Positions 1-10,407 of a stretch of 64,000 nt of DNA are shown here, piece after piece. How positions within the stretch are numbered: the stretch's first letter is position 1; each line of letters starts with the position of its first letter. Origin of the DNA: Exophiala sp. HKRS030 (lineage: Eukaryota; Ascomycota; Eurotiomycetes; Chaetothyriales; Herpotrichiellaceae); contig JAHWDD010000004.1 in assembly GCA_023897205.1 (NCBI GenBank), forward strand, positions 1,426,001 through 1,490,000. Reading direction: 5' to 3'. The position numbers and the translations under genes are program-made. The notes under the pieces were generated by a model that saw only the letters and a program-made list of their open reading frames with translations, searched no databases and had not been told where the DNA came from.

Positions 1-276
1 GATGACGAGCCCGCTCAAGTTGCGGGTTCAGCCACCGCTGAGCCCAGGGGTGACAGTCAAAATCACAATCACTTGAGTAGCTCCGAGGGTGCTCGAACGA
101 CACAGGTAATTGTGCAGTCCGATTATATCAATCCAGCTATATACGGTGCTGACCCAGTCGACCTTGTTGGGTATCCCGAAGATTTTCAGGGGCTGAACCT
201 GTATAAAGACCCGGACGATATGTCGTGGCTGAATGCCTTGCCCTTTGATACCATGGTATACTCTACTCTCCGGTAA
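1..276 (+). CDS. 3' end of a protein gene cut by the left edge, possibly a fungal transcription factor
   Basis: The frame is open from the first base of the window to a TAA stop, giving the last 91 residues of a protein. The start lies outside. The tail is acidic and ends with a short aromatic/hydrophobic segment (WLNALPFD). Such a segment is common at the C-termini of fungal Zn2Cys6 regulators, where it can act in activation. No domain is recognisable, so that reading is inference from composition and from the regulator-rich neighbourhood. An unrelated protein is equally possible. Confidence 0.5.
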   Translation, partial: DDEPAQVAGSATAEPRGDSQNHNHLSSSEGARTTQVIVQSDYINPAIYGADPVDLVGYPEDFQGLNLYKDPDDMSWLNALPFDTMVYSTLR

Positions 277-895
277 CACTAGTCAAAGTAGGATAATTTT
301 ACATAACAATCTAGTCCAGTTCTTTCTTTAGGCTTAGGGTGTTAAGAAGCATACCAGACTTCTACTCTTCTTCCTTATCCTCGGTGTTTCTGTCCTTCTA
401 GGTTAGTCAGCGGGGGCTAGTCTTAGGCGGAGACTGGTCGTCCTCACCGTCGACTAGTGGGTCTGTATTTGATTCACTGCCCGCATCATCTGGTGGCGTG
501 AGAGGCTCGGGTGAAGACGAAGGGTCTTGGAGACGTACTTTCCGCCGCCGCGCACCATGTCGAATTCTGTACAGATTCTACATAGCCATACCCTTACGCT
601 ACCTGTAATATCTGAGTTAAAATCACCAAGCCGTGAATATAAGGGCCCTACTCTTTCCACAGATTTAGGTGCTTTTCCTGCGTGATGCAGAATCCGCTTT
701 CGACGATGCTGCCAACGCCAGGGGCATTTCTAATAGCAGTTAAACCATATCTTGGCATTGAAATCTGCGGAGTTACGGAGATATATTGACCACTACTTTA
801 TTATTACTATTGTTATCAAATATCACAATATTTGCCTGTAGGATTTCACGAATCTTTGTACGCCTTTATGATATTCTCGTTGATACTGTAGTCCA
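277..895. other. Intergenic, no gene seen
   Basis: Sequence between the truncated gene and the first complete regulator gene. It presumably holds the 3' end of the first and the promoter of the second. Short open frames here have no recognisable content. Confidence 0.5.
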
Positions 896-2868
896 ATGGA
901 AATTCTCACGACTCCAGAAGGACCACGAAAAAAGAGACAGAAAAACTGTAACAGGTACGTACGGCCACTCCAACTCTACTGAACAGACTTGAGAGGCCTC
1001 TCGGGCCAATAACGTCGCGCAAAGTGCTAACACATCTCATCGAGCGCACAGCTGCGTTCAAGGAAAGAGAAGATGCGACAGGCGGACGCCGGTATGCTCC
1101 CGCTGTGCCGACAGAAAAATCGCCTGTATCTACAGTAGAACTTGCCTGCCTGGTCGGCAACTAGAAGGTCTGGCGGACGGGCCAGCGCTGGAAAGTCATA
1201 CTACACATGATCTCGACGAGCCATCAGAGGATACTTTCGACCCTGTGATGCTGGATTTTGGACTCGGTCCCATTACGTCCGAGTCCATGCTGAATCCTTG
1301 CTTCGACAACGGGACATTCTCCACGGCGGACGCTTTCGATGCCTCGATGTCTGGTGGCATTAGCATTTTTTCAAGCCAGGATCAATGGCTCGTAACAACG
1401 GAGCAGCACGATGCCCTCGAACGCGCAGGCACTCCAGTCGACGAAGAGATAATTAGATCTTACGAGAGAATGGCTCCCATTTGTGTATGACTTTTACCTT
1501 GAACCCAAACCCGTTCATCTCCCCATTTTTGCTTTTGTCCAATCCCGACTCGGTATGCTCACCCTTTGATTTTACAGGATGGAATCCAACCATGGCATCT
1601 CTACGATCCTAGTACACTACTACATTACATCGTAAGCCGTGTAAAGAACTTTATCTCTGACATGGCCACGACGAATGCCTCCCCTTTCCTCCATTGTTAC
1701 CTCTACAGGGATCATACCCCGGCTTGCATACTATCATGCTTCTCTACGAGTGTGCTCTACACGAACCGTACTCCGGCGACCACTGCCATGGTGATGCGTG
1801 CGATCGACCGGGCTGTGAAGGACCTTCTCTCCACGGAGACCGGCGGCGGCGGCGGCGCAACGATGCCCGTGGAGAAACTCGCCAGGACGCAAGCCCTGTT
1901 TCTGTTCCAGATAATCCGCCTACTCGATGGGGACGTCACCCTGAGAGCTCAAGGAGAGCGTGACATTCGACTTTTGGAGGTGTGGTTGAATGATTTGTGC
2001 AAAGTTCGTGAGAACTTGCGCGATCTCGGCGCCGGCAGTGGCACTAGCGAGAGGAATAGTGTTGGGAGAAGAAATCAACATCCTCCGCAATGGGAGGTGA
2101 GTTGGGACCACACATATAGGACCCTTCAATCAGCACAATGTTCCCGCACGAGCCATCCACTTGAGCGAGCAAGAATCTGTTTTCGCGATGATGGCAAAGG
2201 ACAGGCAAACGACTTGGGCTTGGACACCTTTTGGGCCTGACTGAACGAACTGACCTGTGCTAATTCGGATTTGTGTCTCTAGACATGGATCTTTGCAGAA
2301 TCCGTTCGAAGAACTATAATAATGGCTCATTCATTTCTACAACTCTACGAGATGATGAAAGGGCTAGGGTCCGGATCATCCAACTCCTCTGAAGCTGAAG
2401 ATGACGGTTTGTCGTTCCCCCCCCATCCCCTCCCCTTTTCTATCGTTGTTTCTCAAGACCATATACCGGCTAACCAACAACACACTTGAAAAAAACAGAT
2501 CGTGGAGTCTGGGATTATACCCACCGATGGACTTTGTCTCGACATTTGTGGGAAGCCAAGTCTTCATTCGAATTCGAGCGCGCGTGGAAGGAAAAACCAC
2601 ATTTCATCATCACGAATTACGCGTTCAACCACTTCCTCCAAAATGGTAGAGGTGACGACGTGGACGAACTTGCAGAGATTTTATTGAGCGTGTAAGTTTT
2701 GATGTTCTGAACTCTCTAGTATTAGGTTACACATGCGTTCAGCGTACTTGGGAAACGCATAGGATACACGCACTCTTTAGCTTACCTCTAGGGATATGCT
2801 AACTTTTTTCATTGTTTAGGTACATGGGAGTTGAGGAAACAAAAGAGTTTATTACCGCAAAGAGTTGA
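896..2868 (+). CDS. Zn2Cys6 transcription factor
   Basis: Six exons: 896-954, 1052-1484, 1578-2096, 2283-2406, 2499-2691 and 2820-2868. They keep one frame and give 458 residues. The N-terminus has a basic run, then a complete binuclear zinc cluster at residues 18-45 (Cys 18, 21, 28, 35, 38, 45; spacing 2-6-6-2-6; Pro33 in the loop). The first intron splits the codon for Ser20, between the first two cysteines. The rest is helical, with a segment around WIFAESVRRT that recurs in fungal regulators of this type. Expected role: nuclear DNA binding at CGG-containing sites. It is convergent with the dimethylformamidase-like gene (121 bp between stop codons) and may regulate it; that link is inference from position. 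Confidence 0.85.
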
Positions 2869-2989
2869 AGGATAGTACTACTTGTATATCAGTTTGTGGT
2901 AAGCCATGACAACACCATTACCAGTACCTCTACCTGGCTCCCTGTACATACCAATCTCTCTCATGATTCTTACTCCGTATGCCTCGTTT

Positions 2990-5461
2990 TCAGATTCCGT
3001 CCCGGCTTAGATTCATCTCTTCTTCTTTTCCGCCCCTTTTCAAAAATTCTCTAATGACATTTCCCGTCACTTTGGCCACATTGTTTTGATAATCATCCCA
3101 ACCCAAGCTACAGAACCAGTTGATACTTCCCACCGAAAACACCGCCCCTCCGGCCTGAGTGTCATAATGCACCATGTCCGACCTGATTTCTTTGGTCTGT
3201 GATCCCAGGGTATTGACGATGGGGAACCCCGTACACTCCGGGGCGATGCCAAACTCGTCGGAGTGTCCCGTGCTGGAAGCAACCACAACGGCGTTGGTTG
3301 GACTCCCACAAGCCAAGTCGAAACTGTCGATCTCGTCTCCACTGGCACCACCGCCGAGTCCGTACTCTCCTATCAACAGCTCTCCGTCGTCGCCACAGGG
3401 AACACCCTCAAACATCCACTTTAGAGCTTCATCTCGACCTTCGGCTGTCCGTTTGTACGGCACGCCGGGCCCCGTACCTTCTCCGTTGAAAGAGATCCCA
3501 AAGAGACCGTGGGAAGACCTCCCCCGTGTCCGCCACAGTCCTCCCTGCGTACCGTTGGTGCTCATGAACCTCTCACCACCGGGCAGGGTATAGGTCCGTA
3601 CTCCCTGATCACCCCGCCTCACCTCCAGGCGCCAAGGTCTCTTCGGGTCGACCGCCGACACCCAGTAAAACCCGTTACCACCCAGGTACATCAGGTTCCC
3701 CCCCCGTCGGGCGTAATGCTCGTACGCGTTATACGACTGGATGGTGGGGTACTCTGGATGGCAACCCGTCATGACGGTGTTGTACGGGGCCAGCATCGCG
3801 GCGCCGCCGTTCAAGTGCAGGTCGTGATCCGTGAGGACATCGTAGGGGATCTTCTCACGCTCCAGATAACCTATCATCATCGAGTCCGCGCTGAGCTCGC
3901 GGGGTCGACTGAAGGCCCACATGACGTACCCCGGTCGCAGGTTCATGATGGGCCTCTTGGCCGTCGAAAACACCACCCCGGAGTCGTCGTTGTGCACGTC
4001 GTAGTTGGACAAGCCACAGTCCAGGCGTCGGTGGATGCGGTAGAAATCCTCCGTCCGGACGGTCTGCTCGATGTCGAACTTTGGCCCTATCTCGACGCAC
4101 GAGGAACGGCCCTGGTCGGCCAGTTTCTCGTTGGCGTAAGCCAGGTACGTGAAGGTCGAGAGGACCAGAGCAACTTTCGCGCCGGTTTTGGTTGTGGTCT
4201 GCTTCGTCGGTCGGACGATGAACGTAATCATGTCCGAGGTCTTGCCGTTGGTCGACGTCGTCTCGACCGCGTAGATGCCCGACCGAGCGTCGTGGGGGAG
4301 TGTGATGGTGAAGTCCGTCTCCCAAGCCGCGTCGTCCAGGTCGTCTTCGTGAAAATGGATCGCGCCGTACCCGTACTTGGCTTTTGTCCAGTCGACCTCG
4401 CTGCCGTCCCAGTCGAATCCCGCCACGGCCCTCGTGGGGGCGTTGACGAGTACGCCGTCGTGTCCGTTGCCGGACGCGTCGATGATGGTGTCCTCGGAAA
4501 TGTTGCGTCCGAAATCGTACTTCACCAGAATTTCGGATTTGGGACAGAGAGTTTTGATGGTCGGGCTGTCGATACGACCGTTGAAGAAGTTAGTGACAAG
4601 GGGGAAAGTAGGCGTCGTGGGACTTTCCGCAAAGCTGCCCGCCAGGAGAAGAATGTTGCTGTTCTTCTCCGTAGAAGAAGAAGGCATCAATCTGACGCCG
4701 GCCGAGAGTTTGTGTTCGACATGTACTGCCGGACCCGCCTTTTCAGCCAAGTACGGAATCGGCAGTAATGAGACCGAAACATTCGTGTCTTTCAAGGTCA
4801 ACTCGAGGGTTACCCATCGTTTTGTGACGGGCTTGAAGTTTGTCTGGATGACTTCGACGGCGGCGGCGTCGTCCGGCCCGGTGCCTAGCCACACCGCGAT
4901 TTCCCCGTCGGTGGTCACGACGACGGCGAATCCACTCTTGGAGTTCACGTCGAGCGTGGAGATTATTGTTTGGGTGTGCCCTGCTCGAGGGAGGTGTGCT
5001 TGAAAGTACAATGACACTTTGATCCCGTTGGAGATCGATTGCCATGATGATGATGATGCTAGGCCCCATTCGTCTGTCCTGGCATAAGAGCCGATCCTCA
5101 CAACTTGGTACCGGCCTCTTGCAGTCCCAGAAGGTATTGAGGTGATTTCCTCGACCTCCTTTTTGGGAGAGTGTGGGATGTCGACTCCTTGTATCACCCT
5201 TACCGTCTTGTACGTATATTCTGGTTCGGTACATGATACCTATGAGAAACGAGAAACGTGAATGCTTGCTTTGTACACGTTGCCATATATCGGGAGAATG
5301 ATGTGTATGCTTGAGTAGATGTTGTGGATAGGTGCCTTTATTACCGGGCAACTCACCTTGATCGATATCATTTCACCTGGCGACGCTATCCATGGGTCTG
5401 CGTAGCCTGTGATTTCAGGAGGATAATCCTGGGTAGGTGGCGCGTCGATGGTTTTCGCCAT
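2990..5461 (-). CDS. N,N-dimethylformamidase large-subunit-like metalloamidase
   Basis: Two exons (5461-5357 and 5239-2990) joined in phase 0 encode 784 residues. Bacterial N,N-dimethylformamidase (DMFase) hydrolyses dimethylformamide to dimethylamine and formate, using a mononuclear iron held by two Tyr and one carboxylate. This protein has the same plan: an N-terminal segment, a LamG/concanavalin-like middle, and a C-terminal catalytic part. That part contains TFTYLAY (Tyr400), LSNYD (Tyr448), HPEY (Glu531) and the YLGGNGFYW stretch. Tyr400, Tyr448 and Glu531 are my proposed iron ligands by pattern, not by alignment. Bacterial DMFase also needs a small subunit; none is seen here. There is no signal peptide, so it should be cytosolic. 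The true substrate in fungi is unknown; other N-substituted amides are possible. It diverges from the MFS transporter gene. Confidence 0.85.
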
Positions 5462-6973
5462 ATTCGCGGGAGGAGGTGATATCTATGGAACTCTTTTGAA
5501 GTTTGTCTTACTGCGGAAGTGATTTTATACGCCTTTGCACTGACCATGTACTTACTGTATGAACCGCGAAGTCGGACATGATATACATTTGGTTGCCCTA
5601 CTTATCTGGGAGATAGTATATCGCGGACACGGATTTGCGCGCGCCATGGAGGGATTGCTGTACGGAGTACTTACCGTACAAGTAATCATCAATCGCTCCA
5701 AACGACGATGACCATTCCATACGCGCAGAATCCCCGGCCTTAGTCCGTACCAGCACAGCGTATCTCTCTTGCCTCATTTGGTAAAGCTGCGATAGAGAGA
5801 TAGAGACAAACACCAACACCACCACCACAAGTAATGGGGTTGTCGACGACCAACTCACAAGACCCTACAAAGGTTATGATTTGAGTCTGTCGATAAGGGT
5901 CTAAATACCAGGGGTGGTTCGTCTCTTAGAATCTAAGAGTGCTGTATGCATCAATTTTGAAGCTTCAATACCAAGTAGCAGGTGGCAGGTGCCGATGGCG
6001 CCCCAAAGTGAGTTGCGCGATGCGATAGCTCTTGGTGGGAATGAAATACCTACCTAATGTTCAGGTACTCATTCGCGGCGACGTACCTGATACATAACCA
6101 CTCCATAGTGGTCGAAAGCTCGACGGCCATAGACGCCGTAATCTTGCCTGGAAAATTGCGGCGTCCGTACCGCATTCAGACCATCACTCAAAATGCCGAG
6201 AAAGGCAAGCTCATCAAGTGGTCGCTACATTCAAACGGTAAGTCCTGTTGTTGCGTAGCAAGCGACCTTCGAAGCCTGAAGTATCTGCCGATGGGTGTAG
6301 TCTCGGGGTTTGACGAGGCGCAGCGATCGAGGATCGCCCCCGCAATACTCGAGTGGGAATCTTGTCTCGTAATGTGTAATGTTATATCATAACTCACAGT
6401 CCCGAGGCTCTCGAATACTCGCATCCTCGGTCCCTGGTGAATAGAGAGTCACTGGTTTCCGAGTCAGGTTGCCAAGTGCAAGAACAAAACCTGGAGTCAA
6501 AAGCGAGCCATTGAGATCAGATCAGTCTGGGGGGTTTTCGAACAAATTCCGCTCGTTGGAGTATAACATTTGGCCGCAGTCTTGGTATAAAATTCGTTAG
6601 CCAGTCATTGTACCAAATTCTCCACCGTATAACATGGCGGTGTTCTTGGTATATCTTGGGGCCAAGTCTTTCCACGAGTCTCTTATGACAAGCCATCCCG
6701 CAGACAAGAGATGCTTCGATCCACTTGCTGCACTTCATCAGGTCATGTCATCGTCATGAGAGCCGACAAGAGAGCGGGGGAATTCAAGATGAATTGCAAG
6801 TGACCGAGGCAAAATCATCAGTCTCAGCCATGGAATGCCGTTGACATGGCCTGATCCCCAGGGAATACTTAAGAGAGTTCATGTCCATCTTCAGGCTCAT
6901 TTACCTGCTGGCCATACTGAGGAAACTCAGATAAACTACCCAAAAACTGACTGGTTTGATTGCCACTGCAAAC
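5462..6973. other. Divergent intergenic region, DMFase-like gene / MFS gene
   Basis: A 1.5 kb region between two divergent start codons. Besides the GATA-type sites listed separately it has an everted CGG-type repeat, CACCG-N10-CGGTG, at 6623-6642. That shape suits a Zn2Cys6 dimer. An open frame at 6057-6392 reads like protein but matches nothing I know, and was not called. Confidence 0.5.
5602..6028. promoter_or_regulatory. Cluster of GATA-factor (AreA/NIT2-type) sites
   Basis: Six matches to HGATAR lie at 5602-5607 (reverse), 5611-5616, 5790-5795, 5798-5803, 5891-5896 and 6023-6028. Two tight pairs are included. Equal base use predicts about 1.25 in this length. The sites lie 140-570 bp upstream of the DMFase-like start. 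AreA-class factors use closely paired GATA sites to switch on nitrogen-scavenging genes. Another AGATAA lies at 6929-6934, 40 bp before the MFS start. Confidence 0.45.
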
Positions 6974-8637
6974 ATGTCTGACAGCCAGAAAGATCACTCG
7001 ACCGAGAAGCCCATTGAAGCTCTGCATTTAGAGAAGGGCGACGATGTTTCCTCGGTTTCGTCCAAGGCTAATGAAGGGCGTACGCCTCAGGAGGAAGAGC
7101 GAGACTGGTCCCCAGAAGAGGAGAGGGCGTTAGTGTAAGTCTGAGTTTCTAGATCTCTTCTGCGGAGTCGAACTGATTGTCCTTGGAATGAAGCAAGAAG
7201 CTAGACTTCCGTGTCTTCCCCATGCTATGTATAGTATTCGGCCTCAGCTTGCTTGACAGGACCAATATCAGCACCGCGTATATTGCCGGCTTGTCCGAAG
7301 ACCTTGACCTCGCCGTGGGATCCCGTTATTCGATTGCCTTGCTAGTGTTTTTTGTGGGATATGTGATTTTCGAGCTGCCCAGTACCTGGGTGATCCGAAG
7401 ACTTGGGTGAGTGCGAGAAGTACCCATACCCTGTGAAACGGATGCTGATGAAAACCCGCAGAGCTCAGCTTTGGCTCAGTTTCCTGATAATCTCTTGGGG
7501 TCTCATTGTTCTCTGCACTGGATTCGTTCATTCTTGGAAGACATTGACCGTCTGCAGAGCATTGTTGGGAGTTTTTGAGGCGGGATGTGGGTATCCCTAA
7601 TGGTCTTTCACCCTGTTTCTAACGGCGCTAATGATCTCCAACCAGTATTTCCGGGAGCGGTGTACATTATCGGTTCATGGTATCAACAATATGAGACTGC
7701 AAGGCGTGTCTCCCTATTTTACATGGCATCCTTGTTGGCATCTGGCTTTGGTCCAATCCTCGCATACGCACTTTCGCTCATCAGGGTCGGCAATGGTGAT
7801 TTCCGCCGAGGGTGGCGATGGATTTTCATCATCGAAGGCATCTTCACCGTTGTTGCCGGTCTCGTCGCACCATTCTTTCTGGTGGAATTTCCAGAGAGAG
7901 CCAAGTGGCTTACACCTCGCCAGAAGCACATAGCCTCCGCCAGACTGGTGACTGACAAGAAGGCCAGGGAGTATGTCCATCCCACGCTAAAGGAGAGCAT
8001 GAAGATGCTGCTGGACTGGAAACTCATGATTTACTCTCTGCAATACTTTGTCTGCGCATCCTCGGTCTATTCGCTGGCGTACTTCAAGCCGATCATTCTG
8101 CGACAGGGAATGGGTTTCAGTTACGCCATGTCGCAGGTACTGGCATCGCCGCCGTACGTTTTTGCCATCATCATGTCCCTCATGATGGCTTGGGTGTCCG
8201 ATAAGTACCGAACACGCTGGACTGTACTGTGTGCCCAGTCCCTCACGGCTATTGTGGGCCTCTTGATTGTGCTGTACGCAGAGGTCCCCGGCGTTCGGTA
8301 CTTCGGCCTTTACCTCGCTGTTTTCGGTACACAGGCTAATGTCCCGGGAACACTGTCGTACGGCCAGAGCAACACGGCAGATGTAAGGAAAAAGGGCATT
8401 GTGGCTGCTACCATGATCAGCGTGGGCGGGGCAGGAGGGATATGCGGGAGTACGATTTTCAAATCGAGTGATGCCCCTAAATACCTACCAGGCATGTGGG
8501 CCACGATTGCCATGCAGTTGACATACTCGGTTTCAACATTCGGGCTCAGCATGTACTTGAAGAGACAGAATAAACTGGCCGACGAGGGCAAACGACCAGC
8601 ATTGGAGAATGTCGAAGGTTTTCGATATGCACCCTAA
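6974..8637 (+). CDS. MFS transporter, anion:cation symporter (allantoate permease-like) family
   Basis: Four exons (6974-7134, 7194-7406, 7462-7586, 7646-8637) encode 496 residues. After a charged cytosolic N-terminus comes the family hallmark: KKLDFRVFPML, a membrane segment, then LLDRTN. About 12 membrane segments follow, with FELPSTW, FEAGLFPGAVY and GWRWIFIIEG. These mark the family of Dal5-like plasma-membrane permeases for small carboxylates, ureides and vitamins. Three introns interrupt the first 140 residues. The gene shares its promoter region with the DMFase-like gene, so it could bring in that enzyme's substrate or a related nitrogen compound. The substrate cannot be told from sequence. 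The start is the first in-frame ATG. Confidence 0.9.
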
Positions 8638-8865
8638 GCTGTCAGGCAGTCAATAATAGAGAAGCTAGTATGGCTTTGCTCTATGGAACTTGGAGTATTG
8701 AACAGGGTGAGTACCTAGTACTACTCGGTTACTTGAAGTTGTAAATAGACAGAACAGAAAGAAACCTGTAGATTTGGAAGGGGAAAGACGGTGATGCCGC
8801 CCTAGCAGCGGCTGGAGTGTATGGAGTTTTAGCCCAATGGGTTCTAACAAGTTACCTATTAGGTA

Positions 8866-8891
8866 CAGCACCTCCGCACAAGTCACCGTCC
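8866..8891 (+). repeat. Left terminal inverted repeat of the mariner relic
   Basis: 26 bp, identical to the reverse complement of 10306-10331 and preceded by a TA dinucleotide. Confidence 0.92.
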
Positions 8892-9027
8892 CCGCATGCC
8901 AGGTCAAGCCCTTTTACTAGCCACATCATGAGAGTTACAATTATATAGGCATATCATGAGATTTCATGTTGTAATAGATATCATTTGATAGAGCTTTTTC
9001 AGAGAATATAACTCTCTAGTTATGTAA

Positions 9028-9186
9028 CTAATATCGCGTGTACCAGCCCTTTACCTCGAGGACAGTCTTAACCCTGTTCTCTATACTCTTAATAACACTC
9101 CTAATTCTTTTAGGAGGAATAGAAGCCTATGCCCATTGAATAGTGTCAAGGACCAGGTCATATCGTGAATTCGTAATAGGGAAGAG
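9028..9186 (-). pseudogene. Tc1/mariner transposase, C-terminal remnant
   Basis: A 53-codon frame ends in a stop and contains one internal TAG, where a Trp codon (TGG) would fit. The C-terminal reading, with ENRVKTVLEVKGWYTRY, is the usual end of Impala/Tc1-type transposases, in which a run of small helices finishes with GW-x-TKY. The G-to-A stop fits repeat-induced mutation. No active product is possible. Confidence 0.75.
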
Positions 9187-9318
9187 TATAGCGTAATAGG
9201 CCTTTATTAATGAATGACTAGCTAAGTGATAGCTTAAGAAGAACTTAGAGAGCTTAAGGAGTGTTAGCTCATAAGGGGGTAAAGACCTCCTTATATAGAC
9301 GTAAAGGGGGGTCTATAT

Positions 9319-9765
9319 TGTACTGGGAAATGATGGAGGTGTCTCCTAGTGGCCGTTGACTGGCTGTGGCAAGTGTGTGTGTGGGACGGTGCGAGTGTCT
9401 TGGTCATGGCATCAGAATGAGTAGATAGCAACAAGCATAACACACACGGAGGTGTGTAACTAGGCAACGAGATGAGTCTTCTTTTCCTTGAGTACGAGTG
9501 CGCTGTTCTCTAGTGGCTGTGAGCCCTAGGTGTGTGATGTTGAACGAGTAACGCGCTCACCCCGTGGCCCCGTGAATGTCGAGTGCGCCTGTACGGACAC
9601 AGGTGGCTAGGACGACTAAGCGGTGAGTGCTAACGAGTCTCTGAGGTCGACGAGGACGTCGACATTGTCTACAGGACGCTGCAGGATTGTAGTGTAGGTT
9701 ACAGAAAGGGTCTTTACGGATCAGGAAGACCTCTGAGTTTGAGGTTTGTTGTTGTTGCTGTTACA
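9319..9765. other. GC-richer stretch interrupting the mariner relic
   Basis: About 450 bp of near-normal base composition lies between the two transposase remnants, where the catalytic domain should be. Its ends read TGTAC... and ...GTTACA, with a (TTG)n run near the right end, recalling a solo long terminal repeat. No target-site duplication flanks those ends, so that reading is weak. No coding content was recognised. Confidence 0.4.
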
Positions 9766-9828
9766 GACTAGCCCTATACGCACCTGGTACTTTCCCGTTT
9801 ACTCCTATTATAATACTATAGCCTATTA

Positions 9829-10080
9829 TAACAATTTCTTAGTATTCTTAGTAGTTAAATAAGGTCTCTTTTTGGCTAGCTACTTCTTTATATTATACTA
9901 TTTTAATAGTCTATAAATAGTGTTATTTAAGACCATAATATCGTAATATACTTTATGTTTCGCATAGAAAATCTTTATATTATTTATAGTAGTATATACT
10001 ATATATCTTTTCTCATGCTTAGATAGACTATAAGGTCTCTTAGACCTAGTGTTAATGCGTAGTCTAGGATTATTAATAAT
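9829..10080 (-). pseudogene. Tc1/mariner transposase, N-terminal DNA-binding remnant
   Basis: The reverse-strand frame includes RSKRPYSLSKHEKRYI, a helix-turn-helix-like stretch and LAKKRPYLTTKN. It follows the N-terminal half of Tc1/mariner transposases (RSGRP..LS..E.R.I ... KKRP.L). Several in-frame stops are present, two of them at expected Trp or Gln codons. Confidence 0.75.
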
Positions 10081-10305
10081 GTCCTGTATGGAGGATCAAG
10101 AAATGTTGCATATCGCTGCGATTTCACGCCAAGATTTCCCGCCTAGGTGAAGTCCTTGTACAGTACCTCTTTTATAGTCTGTATATTCGCGTTGACTAGA
10201 CATCATAGATCTTCTCACATTTTTCACTTACCATACGAATTTGTATGGAAAATGAAAAAAAAGTGAAGTGAGTACTATTCATGTGCGGGGTGAAAATACG
10301 AAGGT

Positions 10306-10331
10306 GGACGGTGACTTGTGCGGAGGTGCTG
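10306..10331 (-). repeat. Right terminal inverted repeat of the mariner relic
   Basis: 26-bp partner of the left end, followed by TA. About 60 bp inward lies a near-palindrome (10231-10248, CCATAC...GTATGG), possibly a subterminal hairpin. Confidence 0.92.
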
Positions 10332-10407
10332 TACTTTTAGAGGAGGAACTTCAAGATGCCCAGACGTGACATTCACGCCACTCTCAATTTCAGAGCGTTG
10401 AATCAAT

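Larger units (their letters stand above)
8866..10331 (-). mobile_element. Degraded Tc1/mariner DNA transposon with intact terminal inverted repeats
   Basis: The ends are perfect 26-bp inverted repeats (8866-8891 and 10306-10331, outer end CAGCACCTCC...), each flanked by TA (8864-8865 and 10332-10333), the target duplication of this superfamily. Inside, the reverse strand keeps two transposase remnants listed separately. Much of the interior is AT-rich with many TA steps, as after repeat-induced point mutation. The middle is replaced or interrupted by a more GC-rich stretch. The right end lies 76 bp before the start codon of the tandem-zinc regulator, so that gene's promoter lies in or beyond the element. 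Confidence 0.9.

Noticed and set aside
3509..4768. 419-codon + strand open frame opposite the DMFase-like gene
   Set aside because: Antisense shadow of a GC-rich gene; its translation is low-complexity and has no family features, while the opposite strand is clearly coding.
5598..5858. 86-codon reverse open frame with a hydrophobic start
   Set aside because: It lies over the GATA-site cluster and has no recognisable domain; chance hydrophobic run.
6057..6392. 111-codon open frame in the DMFase/MFS promoter region
   Set aside because: Protein-like first half, but no family recognised, a weak start, and attempts to join an upstream exon gave stops.
9319..9765. Solo long terminal repeat
   Set aside because: TG...CA ends were seen, but the flanking five bases differ (TATAT and GACTA), so no target duplication supports it.
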